DNA of 29,463 nt from NCBI GenBank assembly GCA_036010965.1, contig DASCMO010000166.1, positions 1-29,463 on the forward strand, read 5' to 3'. The translations under genes and the position numbers were made by a program. This stretch comes from GCA-2686265 sp036010965 (GTDB taxonomy: Bacteria; Planctomycetota; UBA1135; GCA-002686595). The notes under the pieces are model-generated. The model saw only the letters and a program-made list of their open reading frames with translations. It made no database searches and was not told the origin of the DNA. Numbering within the stretch: the first letter of the stretch is position 1; each line of letters starts with the position of its first letter. Positions 7,435 through 15,726 of this stretch are shown piece by piece.

Positions 7435-9165
7435 TCAGAGCCCAACCTTGAGCTGTGAGACGTAGAACTCGGCGTCGAGCAGGCAGTTCTCGACCGCGGG
7501 CAGGGCCCAGTTGTCCTGATTGATGAAGTAGATGCGGTCGGCGAGCGGGCGACGCAGGCTCTCGGTAACGCCGTCGGCGATCAGGCCCGGGCGTGCGATC
7601 GGGATCGGATGGCCCCAGCGAGTCATCCGCACCTGCTTCACCGCGCTCTCGGGAAGCCGGTGCAGCTCGAGCATGCGGCGGATCTGAGGAGCGAGACTCC
7701 TCGCGTAGTTGAAGAACCCGTCCTCATGCAGGAGCGTCCAGCGCCCGGAGTCGAAAGGCAGAGGCCAGTACAGAGTGAACACGCTGCGCCCCAGATCTTT
7801 CTTGCGCGCGAAGTGCCCGTTCAAGAGATCCGTCACACGCGACAACTCCTCCACCTCTGCCTCGCCGGAGGGATACCCTGGTCCCATGTGCAAATAGATG
7901 TCGTAGAAGTCGAGGTCGACCGGTGCATCGAGTAGCACGTTGACGACCGCGTAGGCGCGGTACTCGAGGGCGAACATGGCCGCCGATTTGCGCTCGTCGA
8001 GCGCGGGGAGGTCATGGATGATGTGCTTGGCGGTGAGCTTCGGGCAGGCCATCACGACGCGCTTGGCGAGCAGCGAGTGACAGTTACCGCGCGCATCGAC
8101 ATAGGTGACCTGCACCCGGTCCCCCGCGACCAGCCTCACGTCGATGACGGCGCAGCCGCCGCGCAGGTGCTTCGGGCTGCTCCCTCCCGGCAGATTCCCT
8201 TCCATGCGAGCCAAGGCCTCGAAGAGCTGGCGCGCGATGTAGGCGTTACCCCCCGGGAAGACCCAGCGCCCGAACTCCTCGGCCGCGAGGAAGTTCCAGC
8301 CGCTGGCTGCGGAGATCTCCTCCCAACCGGCGGCGAAGGAAGAGTAGCAGTAGGCTTGGATGTAACCCGCCAGCGGTTGGGGCACGCGCATGCCCATCGC
8401 GCGCTCGATGTCCTCCTTGAGCGTCCTGCGGTCGAGTTCGTTGAGCCGACCGTCGCCCAGTGCGGGCGGGGGGATGTCTGGATAGGACTCGCCGGCATAG
8501 ATCTCAACGACCTGCCGGTAGCGCCGGAACGCCTCTGCGAGCTCCGGATCCTGGAGGGGGACGTCGAAGATGCTCTCCAGGATCTTCCCCCCGAGCTCGA
8601 CGTTTGCGTCGTCTCCATCGACCCGCACAACCTGGTCGAGGCGCAGCTCGCGGTAGAAGTCGTCTAGGAAGGTGCCCGCGTCCGGCGTAATGACATAGGC
8701 GCTGCCCAGGGAGTACTGCGTCCCGTTCCAGACCTCGCCCTGGGCCGCTCCTCCGAAGCGCGATCGCAAATCGAAGACCACCGGCTCGTACTCGCGCAGC
8801 ATGTAGGCCGCGGCCAAGCCCGATAGGCCCCCACCGACAACCGCGACGTCGACCTCCTCCCGGGGTGCGGGAGGCGGATCGGTGCACCCTGCCGGACCGC
8901 CGTGGAAGGGGATCATTGGGTTGCCGAATGAATCGCCCGTGAACCAGCGCGCGAAAGGCAGGCCGTCGATCACGAGCGAGTCGGGCTCGTTAGGCACCCG
9001 GGCGATGGGGTGCGAGAGATGCAGCGGAACCGCGCCGCTGTCCCCGGCCTGAGCGCTCGGCGGGAACGCGAGGCCGTGGCGGCGGAGCAGGCCGAGGGCG
9101 ACCGCGCTCAAACCGCCGCCGACCAGTTGGCGACGGTTCAATTCGCCGAATCCACGCGGGCCCAC
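7435..9165 (-). CDS. Tat-exported FAD-dependent oxidoreductase (amine-oxidase-like)
   Basis: A 576-residue flavoprotein. The N-terminus carries a twin-arginine signal (NRRQLVGGG followed by a hydrophobic stretch and a basic RRH), so it is exported folded with its cofactor. The dinucleotide-binding motif VDVAVVGGGLSGLAAAYML lies near residues 103-121, followed by an acidic/Arg-Gly block (FDLRSRFGGAA) as in monoamine oxidase, phytoene desaturase and protoporphyrinogen oxidase relatives. The C-terminal FAD-contact region DRIYFINQDN...ALPAVENCLLDA is also present. The substrate is unknown. A GTG start at 9165 is supported by AGAGGA just upstream. It lies 51 bp after the choice-of-anchor-B gene on the same strand, so the two secreted proteins probably form an operon. 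Confidence 0.8.
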   Translation of the reverse strand: MGPRGFGELNRRQLVGGGLSAVALGLLRRHGLAFPPSAQAGDSGAVPLHLSHPIARVPNEPDSLVIDGLPFARWFTGDSFGNPMIPFHGGPAGCTDPPPAPREEVDVAVVGGGLSGLAAAYMLREYEPVVFDLRSRFGGAAQGEVWNGTQYSLGSAYVITPDAGTFLDDFYRELRLDQVVRVDGDDANVELGGKILESIFDVPLQDPELAEAFRRYRQVVEIYAGESYPDIPPPALGDGRLNELDRRTLKEDIERAMGMRVPQPLAGYIQAYCYSSFAAGWEEISAASGWNFLAAEEFGRWVFPGGNAYIARQLFEALARMEGNLPGGSSPKHLRGGCAVIDVRLVAGDRVQVTYVDARGNCHSLLAKRVVMACPKLTAKHIIHDLPALDERKSAAMFALEYRAYAVVNVLLDAPVDLDFYDIYLHMGPGYPSGEAEVEELSRVTDLLNGHFARKKDLGRSVFTLYWPLPFDSGRWTLLHEDGFFNYARSLAPQIRRMLELHRLPESAVKQVRMTRWGHPIPIARPGLIADGVTESLRRPLADRIYFINQDNWALPAVENCLLDAEFYVSQLKVGL

Positions 9166-9216
9166 GGGTCCTCTACGTGGCGAGGCCGCGCCTTGTGCCT
9201 CGCTGAGCCCCGTCCA

Positions 9217-11778
9217 TCACGGGCAGAAGTGCACGCTCAGGCCGTCGGAGAAGTTGAAGCCCGTGCCGCCGGGGCCCGTGGGATCGCGGTACCAGAACTG
9301 GAAGTTCCACTCCTCCCCGGCCCCGATCATCCCCGGCCCGGCATTGGCCGGCGGCTGGGTGAGGTCCAGGGCGCGCGAAAGGTCTCCGAATGGGTCGATC
9401 ATGCCCGGCGGGTTGAGACGGAAGGTCCCCAGGCCGCCGGCGCCGACGCAGCGAAATCCGTCGCCGAAGGGCACTTGGATCTGGTTCGGGCCGTAATAGA
9501 ACAGGCCGAACTGACCGGGAACTGCGCCGATCGTCTCGAGCACGAGGTCGTTGGCCACCACGCTCGTGGTCCCCGAGTTGGAGATCAAGGCGCCGCTGCT
9601 GGAGGAGTTCGGGGCCGTCTGGCAATAGTTCGAGGTGCTGCAGTCGTCGCAGTTGAGGTCCTCGATCCGAAGGTCGTCGATGGCGGCCTCGACGATCGAG
9701 CCCGTGCCCTCGTCTGAAGCCCGGAAGCGCAGGCGGACCGTGGCCGTCGGCGCGAGGAGGTCGAGCACGCTGAAGGTGTGCTGGAACCAGCCGCCGTCCG
9801 CCTGCAGTCCGCCGGGTCCGACGACCTCGACGCTCGTCCAGGACGAGCCGTCATTGTTGGAGATGTCGACCTCGAAGACGTCCGCGTTCGGCGCGGGTCC
9901 CTCCGAGTTGGAATACCAACGCCAGTAGCTGACCGTCGGCGCAACCAGGGCCGACATGTCGTAGGCCGGCGTCATCAAGGAGGTGACGCCGCTGTCCACA
10001 TCGTTCTCGCCGTTGGAGCCGCCCGCCGAGCCCTGACCGGTGACCCAGCAGCGCGTGCCCGGGCTCGCCGAGTGGTCGTTCTCGGGCTGGGCGTCGGTGC
10101 CATTGGGATCGACCTGCGTCCAGATCCCCGTCACCGCATCGTCACCCGGAAGACCGACCGTCCAACCCGTGGGGCTCTCCATCTCGTCCTCGACGACGAT
10201 CGTGATGCCCTGGGCCGCCAGAGCGCTGTAGACCGTCATGGGAGCATCGTCCGGGCTCGAGTAGGTCGTGCCCGAGGCGCCGTCGGCGCTGACGTAGAAA
10301 TCGACCATCGAACCGCAGGCCATGACCGGGAAGGGCGCCAGGAAGTTCCCGTTACCCAGGTCGGTCATCGGGAAGCTCGCGTAGCCCGAGCCCGAGTCGA
10401 CGTGCAGGAGCGCCGTGCCCGGCTGGTAGTCGCCCGCGGCAGCCTCGCTGATGACGACCGCCATGGTGTCGCCCGCGGGATCGATCGCCGTCGGCACGCC
10501 GTTGGGAAATGCGAAGGTGAGCTCGACGTTCTCGAGACGCCAGACGAAGAGGCCGCTCTCGCGGTCACTGCCGATGATCGTGCCGCTGGGGAAGTACGGC
10601 CAGCAACTCCACAGGCCGTTGTAGTCCACGCCGTCGTTGGCGGGGTAGGTGTCGAACCAGGCGACCTCGGTGGGAGCGGTCACGCTGGCGCTGGTGTCGA
10701 AGATCCGCAGGCCGCTGCGGTAGTTGGCCTCGAAGACGAGGTCGCCCTCGGTATAGAGGTTGTGGGTGACGGCCGGGTTGCCGTTGGTGAACGAGCCGGC
10801 CAGGGTCATGTTGTTCAGGTTGCTGACGTCGATGACGTAGGTCGTGGAGGGCACGCCATTGGTCCCCTCGTCGAGCTCATCGGCGTGGAAGTAGTACTGC
10901 CGATCGGGAGAGAGCCAACCCTGGTGCGAGTACTCAGCCCCCGGATACAGGTAGTTGTCCATCACGACGATGTTGTTCTTGTCGGTCACGTCGAGGATGT
11001 CCAGGCCGGGCGACGACCATCCGCCGTTGAAGCCGGAGCTCAAAAATGCGACCTGCCTGCCGGCATTGGGCCCGGAGGTGTACGTGACGATCTGAGCGTC
11101 GTGCACGTAGCGCGTGTTCCAGGAGGCGACCTGGGGCGGGTTGGTCGGGTTGGCGTTCAGGTCGTGGATGCGCAATCCGGTGCTGCCTCCGCCGCAGCGA
11201 TAGAGGAATCCACTGTCGGTGTCGATGGCCACGTTATGGGTCGAGGCGATGCCGGAGCCGAAGGTCCCCAGGACAGACACGGAGCCGCTGTCGATGTTCC
11301 CCATGTCGATCACCTGCACGCCGTTCGCGCCCTCCTCGGTCACGACGTAGCAGTACTGACCGAAGACCTTCGCGTCGCGCCAGAGGCTGTTGGGGCCGTC
11401 GATGTTAGCCACGAGCTGCGGGCTGCCCGGGTTGGTGATCTCGACAAAGGCGGTCGCGTCCCAGTGACAGAAGATCGCGTACTCGCGGCCCGAAGGCGCG
11501 ATGTAGCCCCAGCAGTCGGCGCCGCTCTGGGCGTTGCCGCCGAAGTCGGAGAGGGGCATCCAGGCCATCAGGGTGACGCCGTCCGAGGAAAAACCGCCGC
11601 CGCCCATGTTCATGTTTCCGGCGTTGGCTCCAGGATCGCTGACCATCCCGTTGCGGTAGCCCTTGCCCTGCTTCGCGGGTCGCGGCGAGAGCACCTTGGG
11701 ATCGTCGTCGTGGCCGAAGGCCAGGGGGGAGCAGAGGACGAGCAGCGGGATGAGTGAGAGCCGAAGACCTTGAGACAT
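9217..11778 (-). CDS. Choice-of-anchor-B family secreted protein with lineage-type C-terminal domain
   Basis: An 853-residue secreted protein. A Sec signal peptide (about residues 1-22) ends in AFG, so the mature chain would begin HDDDPKV. Residues about 23-430 are LVIVD-like propeller repeats reporting 'ID...', 'FVEITNPGSPQLVANIDGP', 'VQVIDMGN', 'LRIFDTSA', as in choice-of-anchor-B proteins. A MAM/jelly-roll-like domain follows (WRWYSNSEGP...FEVDISNNDGSSWTSV...AAIDDLRIEDL). The last ~150 residues form a separate module from YCQTAPNSSSSGA to FQFWYRDPTG, FNFSDGLSVHFCP, with no transmembrane anchor. AGGAG lies 7 nt before the chosen ATG (11778), better than the ATG two codons earlier. The open frame upstream is not coding. 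The function is unknown; it is probably extracellular. Confidence 0.82.
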   Translation of the reverse strand: MSQGLRLSLIPLLVLCSPLAFGHDDDPKVLSPRPAKQGKGYRNGMVSDPGANAGNMNMGGGGFSSDGVTLMAWMPLSDFGGNAQSGADCWGYIAPSGREYAIFCHWDATAFVEITNPGSPQLVANIDGPNSLWRDAKVFGQYCYVVTEEGANGVQVIDMGNIDSGSVSVLGTFGSGIASTHNVAIDTDSGFLYRCGGGSTGLRIHDLNANPTNPPQVASWNTRYVHDAQIVTYTSGPNAGRQVAFLSSGFNGGWSSPGLDILDVTDKNNIVVMDNYLYPGAEYSHQGWLSPDRQYYFHADELDEGTNGVPSTTYVIDVSNLNNMTLAGSFTNGNPAVTHNLYTEGDLVFEANYRSGLRIFDTSASVTAPTEVAWFDTYPANDGVDYNGLWSCWPYFPSGTIIGSDRESGLFVWRLENVELTFAFPNGVPTAIDPAGDTMAVVISEAAAGDYQPGTALLHVDSGSGYASFPMTDLGNGNFLAPFPVMACGSMVDFYVSADGASGTTYSSPDDAPMTVYSALAAQGITIVVEDEMESPTGWTVGLPGDDAVTGIWTQVDPNGTDAQPENDHSASPGTRCWVTGQGSAGGSNGENDVDSGVTSLMTPAYDMSALVAPTVSYWRWYSNSEGPAPNADVFEVDISNNDGSSWTSVEVVGPGGLQADGGWFQHTFSVLDLLAPTATVRLRFRASDEGTGSIVEAAIDDLRIEDLNCDDCSTSNYCQTAPNSSSSGALISNSGTTSVVANDLVLETIGAVPGQFGLFYYGPNQIQVPFGDGFRCVGAGGLGTFRLNPPGMIDPFGDLSRALDLTQPPANAGPGMIGAGEEWNFQFWYRDPTGPGGTGFNFSDGLSVHFCP

Positions 11779-11800
11779 GAGCATTCTCCTGGAGCAACGT

Positions 11801-11820
11801 CCCGGGAGATGAGTCCCGGG
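11801..11820 (-). other. Leader hairpin upstream of the choice-of-anchor-B gene
   Basis: A perfect 7-bp inverted repeat, CCCGGGA with TCCCGGG, around a 6-nt loop, about 20-40 nt before the ATG at 11778 and just upstream of its AGGAG site. It could shape ribosome access or mRNA stability. No T-tract follows, so a terminator is unlikely. Confidence 0.4.
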
Positions 11821-11841
11821 TCGAATGGGAGCAGGAAATCG

Positions 11842-11864
11842 CCGCGCCCCGGGCCCGGGCGCGG
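11842..11864 (-). terminator. GC-rich hairpin downstream of the di-heme peroxidase gene
   Basis: CCGCGCCC pairs perfectly with GGGCGCGG (8 bp, 7-nt loop). It lies about 170 nt after the peroxidase stop and before the choice-of-anchor-B gene, so it may end the upstream operon or be part of the downstream leader. Only a weak ATTTCC follows on the minus strand. The rest of the 257-bp gap (11779-12035) shows no gene; TACGAT near 11890 is a possible -10 without a matching -35. Confidence 0.35.
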
Positions 11865-12035
11865 TCCTGCGAAAGCGCGTCCCTCTAATCGTACACGCGA
11901 TCAAGCGGAGCGCCCGCACCATTCGCCCGCCCCGGGAGCCGCAGCTTGTCGCACGAATCCCGCCCGGGTGTGCCCCGGCACGCCCCGCCGAGGAGGGTTT
12001 CGCCTGCCGCGAGACCTGTGCGCGGGTCTCTCGAC

Positions 12036-13364
12036 CTACCGTTCCGTCCCTGCGGCCGCCGGCGAGCGAAGCAGGCCCGCCGGGAGCGGCGCCCCCGAGA
12101 GGGTCGCCAGGAAGGCCCGCAGGTCCGCCTGCTCCTGCTCGCCGAGCTCCAAGGCGATCAGCACCGATTCCCGGTGCCCGTGCAGGCGCGACTGACCTTC
12201 CAGGGTCGAGTAGAACTCGATCACCTCGGACAGGTCCGCGAACTGCCCTCGGTGCATCAGGGGACCGCGCCGGGCAACGTTGCGCAGGGACGGCGTCTTG
12301 AACTCGCCCCAGGTCTGTGAGCCCTCGACCATCGCTCCCAAGCGCTCGGCCGCCTCGCCCTCGGGCGCGTCGCTGAACGCCCCGGCGGCGTTGAAGGGAT
12401 CGGCTCGCAGGAGGCGGCTGCCCTCGTAGCGACCGGCGTCGCGCGGGAGACCGCCCTCCGCGGTCGGCAGGGAGAGGTTGTGGAACTCGTTGTCGGTGAA
12501 GTTCGGCCCCACATGGCACATGCGGCAGCGCGCCTTGCCGACGAACAGTTGCAGCCCGCGACGCTCGCTCTCCGAAAAGACGGCCAGCTTCTCCGGGTCT
12601 CCGTCACGCAGGCCCTCGACGAAGCGATCGAAGGGCGAGTCGCTGCTGACGAGCCGCCGCTCATAGGCGGCGATGCACTTGGTGAGGTGGACCAGCACGC
12701 GGTCGATCGCGTCCCGGTCGTCGCCCTCCATCGCGCGCCAGGCCACGTCGTGAGGATGGCCCTCTCGGCCCGCAACTGGCCGCGCGTGGGCGGGAAAGCG
12801 ATCACCGACGTCGAGCGCGGGCAGCTCGCCGAAGAGCTCGAAATAGGCCGCCGCGAGGTCGGGATCCGAGGCGACGACGCGCGCTAGAGCGACCCGGTCC
12901 CCGCCCATCTCGAGCTCGTTCTCGAGCGGCTGGACGGCCTGCGCCCAGAGCGAATCCGCCCGTCCGTCCCAGAACAGCCAGCGACTCCAGGCCAGGTTCC
13001 ACAGGTGCGGCGTGCGCCGCTCCCCCACCCCGAGTCCCTCGAAGAGGGCCTTGCCGTCGGTCAGGCCGCGCTCGACCTGATGGCAGGTGGCGCAGGAGAT
13101 CTGACCGTTGGCCGAGAGCCTGGCATCGAAGAAGAGGGCCTGGCCCAGGCGCGCTGCGCGCGCATCGTCCGCCCAGCGGTTGGTGGGATCGGGCGGAAGC
13201 GACGGCAGGGGCGAGTGGCGCAGGATGCGCGCCAGCTCGGCGTCGCTGAACCACGACTGGGAGACGCTCTCAGCGCGCTCCCCCGCGGCGGGCTCGCGCG
13301 CGGTCGTCGCGCCGCACGCCGCGAGGCCCACGAGCGCGACGGCGAGGAGAGAAGCGGACGACAT
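12036..13364 (-). CDS. Di-heme cytochrome c peroxidase / MauG-family lipoprotein
   Basis: A 442-residue periplasmic di-heme enzyme. The signal peptide ends in a lipobox (LAAC, lipidated Cys17). Two c-type heme sites are visible: CATCH (91-95) and CRMCH (about 279). Family blocks include LGQALFFDARLS, RTPHLWNLAWSRWLFWDGRADSLWAQA, FKTPSLRNVARRGPLMHRGQF and the IEFYS tail. Members reduce hydrogen peroxide or, like MauG and MbnH, oxidise residues in a partner protein. Which applies here cannot be read, but the adjacent export cluster favours a partner-directed role (inference). I chose the ATG at 13364, preceded by GAGG at 6 nt, over the TTG at 13376 that overlaps the upstream stop. Confidence 0.88.
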   Translation of the reverse strand: MSSASLLAVALVGLAACGATTAREPAAGERAESVSQSWFSDAELARILRHSPLPSLPPDPTNRWADDARAARLGQALFFDARLSANGQISCATCHQVERGLTDGKALFEGLGVGERRTPHLWNLAWSRWLFWDGRADSLWAQAVQPLENELEMGGDRVALARVVASDPDLAAAYFELFGELPALDVGDRFPAHARPVAGREGHPHDVAWRAMEGDDRDAIDRVLVHLTKCIAAYERRLVSSDSPFDRFVEGLRDGDPEKLAVFSESERRGLQLFVGKARCRMCHVGPNFTDNEFHNLSLPTAEGGLPRDAGRYEGSRLLRADPFNAAGAFSDAPEGEAAERLGAMVEGSQTWGEFKTPSLRNVARRGPLMHRGQFADLSEVIEFYSTLEGQSRLHGHRESVLIALELGEQEQADLRAFLATLSGAPLPAGLLRSPAAAGTER

Positions 13365-13372
13365 CTTCGGCC

Positions 13373-13789
13373 TCAATCGACCGTCAACGAGTCCTGCGCG
13401 CGCTCGGTGACGGCGCCCTGCGTCAGGTCAAAGTACAGCTCCCAGTAGCCGGGCATGTGGAACTGGATCCCATCGACGCGATAGTGCCCCTCCCCCAGGC
13501 GCTCGACGCGCGGCTCACGGCGCATTCCGTGGCCGTGCTGCGGCATGCGCGCGTCAAGGGCCAGCTCGATCCCGGGCGCGGGCCGGGTGTGGGCCTCGTC
13601 GAGAAAGACCCGCACCTCTACCGCGAAGGGCTCGTTCTGAGGGATCACCGCCGGTTCGCTGGTGTAGGTGACGAAGTAAGCCCCGTCGTTGCTGACGAGA
13701 GAGACGGCCGAGCGCGAGAGATCCCGCGCACCGAGGGCGGCCAGGAGGACGACCAGCAATCCGGACCCACGCGCGATCGTGAAGCTCAC
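13373..13789 (-). CDS. YtkA/FixH-like His/Met-rich exported protein
   Basis: A 138-residue protein with one N-terminal hydrophobic segment (about residues 5-20), then a single small beta domain. Its core carries MPQHGHGMRREP and, 20 residues on, VDGIQFHMPGYWELYFDL; this MPxHGHGM...FHMPG pattern is shared by YtkA-like/FixH-like domains. The histidines and methionines could bind copper, but that is inference. A GTG start at 13789 overlaps the TGA of the NHL gene (GTGA) and is preceded by a strong GAGGAGGGGGGAGA purine run. It sits directly before the di-heme peroxidase gene, and that order makes it a candidate partner or substrate of the peroxidase. Confidence 0.75.
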   Translation of the reverse strand: MSFTIARGSGLLVVLLAALGARDLSRSAVSLVSNDGAYFVTYTSEPAVIPQNEPFAVEVRVFLDEAHTRPAPGIELALDARMPQHGHGMRREPRVERLGEGHYRVDGIQFHMPGYWELYFDLTQGAVTERAQDSLTVD

Positions 13790-15726
13790 TCTCCCCCCTC
13801 CTCTAGCTCTCGCGACACCGGCTGCACGCGCGCCGGCTTGATGTACAGGCGCGGCCCGAATACTCCGACGTACTCGCCCGCCGGCGTGACGACCTGCCCG
13901 CGATGGTTGCCGTGGTCCATGACCACCAGGTCTCCGTGGCGGTTCACGGTGACGCCGCGCGGCTTGTGAAAGCACGCCCGGCCGAGGCCGTCCGTGCCGA
14001 ATGCCCCGCGCAGCTCGCCGCTCTCGGCGTCGAAGCGCAGGATCCGCGCGCCGGCGACGTCGGTGACGAACAGGTCCCCGTCGGGGACGACCGCCACGCC
14101 GTGGGGCATGACCCCAGCGGGCAAGTCGATCACCCGCGGCAGGTCGCTCTGCTCGAGGTCGAAGACCTGCACGCGCCGGTTGCCAGCGTCCGCGACGAAG
14201 AGCGTCTCGCCCGTGGCGTCGAGGGCCACACCGGTCGGGTTGCGCAGGCGCCCGGGCTCACGGCCGCGGCCGCCGACCGAGCCCGCATAGGAGAGGTCTT
14301 CCCCCAAGATCAGCACGCGGTCGTTGCGTCGATCGCAGACAAACAGGCGCCCGTCGGCAGCGCGCGTCAGGGCGCCGGGTTCGGGGGGCGCGTCGAGGGT
14401 GCCGGTGGGGAGCTCATCGAAGAAGCGCGCGAAGTCCAGGCTCTTCTGAAAGCGCGGGATGAGCGGATCCCAGCCCACCTCGGCCCCCGGCTCGAAGCGC
14501 AGCTGGAAGATCGACAGGCGCCGCAGAGTCGGGTCGCTGACGAACAGCCGGCTGTGCTCGCCGTCGAGGAAGACCCCGGCAGGCCGCAGGAAGAGGCCCG
14601 TCTTCACGCCGCGGCCGCCGACCTTCGAGATCATGCGCGGCTCGCGCCAGTCGATGTCGAAGAGCAGCACGCAGTGCTCCTCGGGAGAGTCGATGGCGAG
14701 CAGGCGCCCCGCCTGGGACACGTTCTGCCCCAGGTGCGCCGTCGGCGTGGGCGAGACGAGCGAGGGTGCCAGCTCCTCGCCGGCGGCCTCGTTGGCCTCG
14801 GCGCCGAAGAACTGGCAGCGATCGTCGATGGACTCGACCACAACCGCGCGCCGACCGGAAGCATCGACCGCCAGGCCCACGGGATAGTGCAGGCGGCCCT
14901 CGCCCTCCCGCGGGCGCAGGGCGTGCACGCCGAACTCAAACAGCGCGGCGCCCTCACCGTCGAAGGCCTGCACGCGATGGTTGGCGTGGTCCGCGACGAA
15001 CAGGCGCCCGGCGCGAAACTCGAGGGCCGAGGGCCCGGCGAAGAGCCCCGGGAAGGGACCGAAGTCCCCCACGGCGCGCAGGGGAGAGCCGTCGGCTTTG
15101 AGGAGCTGCACGCGGTCGTTGTCGAAGTCCGCCACCCAGACGCGCCCGTCGCCGGCCGCGGCCACGTCCACCGGGCGCAGGAAGCGTCCGGCGGCGGTCC
15201 CCGGGCCGCCGAAGCCGCCGCGCGGGGTCCCGTCGACATCGAACAGCGCCACGCGATGGCGCCCGGCGTCCGCCACCCACAGTCGCCCGCCGGCGACGTC
15301 GAGGCCGCGCGGCTCTCCGAGCAGGCCGGCGCCGATCCAACGGCGGAAGGCGCCCTCGCCATCAAAGACGCCCACCCGCCCTCCGACCGCGTCGGAGACG
15401 AAGACGCTCCCGTCCGTTCCGACGGCCACGCCGCCGGGAGTCAGGGCCTCGCCCTCCCCCTCGAGGGCCGTCCGCCGCACGAGGCGCCGGTCGGCATCGA
15501 ACAGCGCCAGGGTGCGCGAGGCCTCCTCGACCACCCAGACCAGGTCCTCGGGACCGATGGCAGCGGCCACGGGCTGGCGCAGGTCCGCCAGGACGCCGTT
15601 GTAGAAACGGATGACCGAGGACGGCTCCCCTTGCGGCGCGCTGGGCGCGGCAGCGAGCGACGCGCCGAGGGCGCCCGCGGTGATGGCGACGGCCAGCGCC
15701 GCCCGTGAGAGATCAGCGCTGCGCAC
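13786..15726 (-). CDS. Secreted NHL-repeat beta-propeller protein
   Basis: A 646-residue secreted protein with a Sec signal peptide (about residues 1-26, ending in SLAAA) and no other membrane segment. The rest is built of about eleven NHL-type blades, recognisable by LWVADAGRHRVALFD, VWVADFDNDRVQLLK, LFVADHANHRVQAFD, LFVCDRRNDRVLILG, LFVADAGNRRVQVFD and LVVMDHGNHRGQVVT. That number implies two propellers or one enlarged one. NHL propellers bind proteins or other ligands, and some are lyases; no catalytic signature is recognised. A GTG start at 15726 is preceded by AGGAAA and overlaps the end of the upstream FG-GAP gene by 14 nt. At its 3' end it overlaps the YtkA-like gene by 4 nt. Firmly operonic. 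Confidence 0.85.
   Translation of the reverse strand: MRSADLSRAALAVAITAGALGASLAAAPSAPQGEPSSVIRFYNGVLADLRQPVAAAIGPEDLVWVVEEASRTLALFDADRRLVRRTALEGEGEALTPGGVAVGTDGSVFVSDAVGGRVGVFDGEGAFRRWIGAGLLGEPRGLDVAGGRLWVADAGRHRVALFDVDGTPRGGFGGPGTAAGRFLRPVDVAAAGDGRVWVADFDNDRVQLLKADGSPLRAVGDFGPFPGLFAGPSALEFRAGRLFVADHANHRVQAFDGEGAALFEFGVHALRPREGEGRLHYPVGLAVDASGRRAVVVESIDDRCQFFGAEANEAAGEELAPSLVSPTPTAHLGQNVSQAGRLLAIDSPEEHCVLLFDIDWREPRMISKVGGRGVKTGLFLRPAGVFLDGEHSRLFVSDPTLRRLSIFQLRFEPGAEVGWDPLIPRFQKSLDFARFFDELPTGTLDAPPEPGALTRAADGRLFVCDRRNDRVLILGEDLSYAGSVGGRGREPGRLRNPTGVALDATGETLFVADAGNRRVQVFDLEQSDLPRVIDLPAGVMPHGVAVVPDGDLFVTDVAGARILRFDAESGELRGAFGTDGLGRACFHKPRGVTVNRHGDLVVMDHGNHRGQVVTPAGEYVGVFGPRLYIKPARVQPVSRELEEGGE

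Noticed and set aside
11779..12519. A 247-residue upstream extension of the choice-of-anchor-B protein.
   Set aside because: It overlaps the di-heme peroxidase gene and lies before an evident signal peptide with a good ribosome site.
13365..13376. A TTG start for the di-heme peroxidase overlapping the upstream stop (TTGA).
   Set aside because: The ATG at 13364 has GAGG at 6 nt and leaves a normal lipoprotein signal peptide; the TTG has no ribosome site.
9778..15708. Long plus-strand frames at 9778-11757 and 13903-15708.
   Set aside because: They mirror the choice-of-anchor-B and NHL genes, whose minus-strand translations contain clear signal peptides and repeats. The plus frames have neither.
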